Source of the DNA: Chitinophagaceae bacterium
GTDB lineage: Bacteria > Bacteroidota > Bacteroidia > Chitinophagales > Chitinophagaceae
NCBI GenBank assembly: GCA_018061385.1
Contig: JAGOUF010000123.1
Coordinates: 1 to 6,989, forward strand
Direction: 5' to 3'
Length of the DNA: 6,989 nt
Part shown: positions 6,259 through 6,989 of the stretch, piece by piece
Numbering within the stretch: position 1 is the stretch's first letter
Layout: each line of letters begins with the position of its first letter
The notes under the pieces: generated by a model
What the model was told of the DNA's origin: nothing
Databases searched by the model: none
The model's input: the letters and a program-made list of their open reading frames with translations, nothing else
Program-made: the position numbers and the translations under genes

Positions 6259-6989
6259 ATGCAAATAGGAATAGACATGATGGGTGGAGATTTTGCTCCT
6301 TTAGAAGCAGTTAAAGGATTGGAGTTGCTTTTTAAAGAATTGCCTACAGCTAAAAATACAATTGTTTGCATTGGTCGTAGTAATGAATTATTGCCTTTAT
6401 TAACCGAATACAATGTACAAGATTCCGTAAATATTGTACATGCAGAAGAAGTAATTGGCTACAACGAACATCCAACAAAAGCTCTCAAAGAAAAACAACA
6501 AAGCTCTATTGCTATTGGTTTTCATTTGCTTGTTACAGGTAAAATAGATGCTTTTATAAGTGCTGGTAATACTGGTGCAATGTTAGTAGGTGCAATGTTT
6601 AGTATAAAAGCAATTGAAGGTGTGCAACGTCCTACTATTGCTACCATTATTCCTAAAATAAATGGAGGCACTGGCTTGTTGTTAGACGTTGGTTTAAATG
6701 CCGATTGCAAGCCAGAGCATTTAAATCAATTTGCTGTACTGGGTAGTTTATATGCACATCATATTTTAAATATTCAACAACCAAAAATTGGTTTATTGAA
6801 TGTTGGAGAAGAAGAAGGTAAAGGCAATATTTTAGCACAAGCTACTTATCCATTATTAAAGGAAAATACGCAAATAAACTTTGTAGGAAATATTGAAGGC
6901 AGAGATTTATTTAACGACAAAGCAGATGTAATTGTTTGCGATGGTTTTACAGGCAATGTTGCTTTAAAAATGGCTGAAAGTATTTTTGA
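6259..6989 (+). CDS. plsX: Phosphate acyltransferase PlsX (C-terminus outside window)
   Basis: The visible 243 residues match PlsX, which converts acyl-ACP and phosphate into acyl-phosphate and ACP; PlsY then uses acyl-phosphate to acylate glycerol-3-phosphate at the membrane. Motifs seen: IGIDMMGGDFAP (3-14), HPTKALKEK (71-79), DAFISAGNTGAMLVGA (97-112), RPTIATIIP (124-132), LLLDVGLNADCKPEHL (140-155), LLNVGEEEGKGN (179-190), and VGNIEGRDLF followed by DVIVCDGFTGNVALKMAES (223-241). Usual family length is about 310-340 residues, so about a quarter is missing at the right edge; no break is seen. The ATG at 6259 gives the standard N-terminus (MQIGIDMMGG). The upstream order yceD-rpmF is conserved. 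In many bacteria fabH follows, which I would expect just past 6989. The leader is AT-rich without a Shine-Dalgarno, and the hairpin at 6197-6230 may affect its expression. Confidence 0.97.
   Translation, partial: MQIGIDMMGGDFAPLEAVKGLELLFKELPTAKNTIVCIGRSNELLPLLTEYNVQDSVNIVHAEEVIGYNEHPTKALKEKQQSSIAIGFHLLVTGKIDAFISAGNTGAMLVGAMFSIKAIEGVQRPTIATIIPKINGGTGLLLDVGLNADCKPEHLNQFAVLGSLYAHHILNIQQPKIGLLNVGEEEGKGNILAQATYPLLKENTQINFVGNIEGRDLFNDKADVIVCDGFTGNVALKMAESIF

Noticed and set aside
6228..6838. Three minus-strand frames of about 60 codons
   Set aside because: They are antisense to plsX, whose conserved motifs run through the whole stretch, and none has a convincing product.

Overview
The window looks like chromosomal DNA from an AT-rich member of the Bacteroidota. 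This rests on four things seen in the sequence: an L32 protein beginning MPNPKRRHSQQR, start codons with A/T-rich leaders and no Shine-Dalgarno, a promoter matching the Bacteroidota consensus (TTTG, 19 bases, TAnnTTTG), and a giant multidomain secreted protein of the kind common in that phylum. A Chitinophagales- or Sphingobacteriales-type lineage is my inference and is not proven.

Layout. Positions 1-5221 on the minus strand are one uninterrupted reading frame of 1740 codons that runs off the left edge, so its C-terminus is missing. It begins with a signal peptide and continues as a mosaic: an N-terminal beta module, a fibronectin type III (FN3) domain, a beta-helix-like stretch, two 40-residue HTSG modules, five degenerate GxGYxxxPTV motifs, an Ig-like domain, and then alternating jelly-roll-like and FN3 modules. 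It is probably a cell-surface or secreted adhesin-like protein. Export by the type IX secretion system is likely, but the sorting domain that would show this lies outside the window.

Positions 5222-5381 are a short divergent intergenic region. It holds a strong promoter for the right-hand genes and a weak candidate for the giant gene. Positions 5382-6989 on the plus strand carry the conserved housekeeping cluster yceD (DUF177) - rpmF - plsX, with plsX cut by the right edge. The cluster links ribosome assembly (23S rRNA accumulation factor and protein L32) to phospholipid synthesis (acyl-phosphate production). The 100-base gap between rpmF and plsX holds two inverted repeats. The second resembles an intrinsic terminator or attenuator and could set plsX expression relative to rpmF.

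I found no RNA gene, CRISPR array, insertion sequence, origin or obvious new defence or mobile system. The most interesting material is the modular, internally duplicated architecture of the giant protein and the hairpins between rpmF and plsX.
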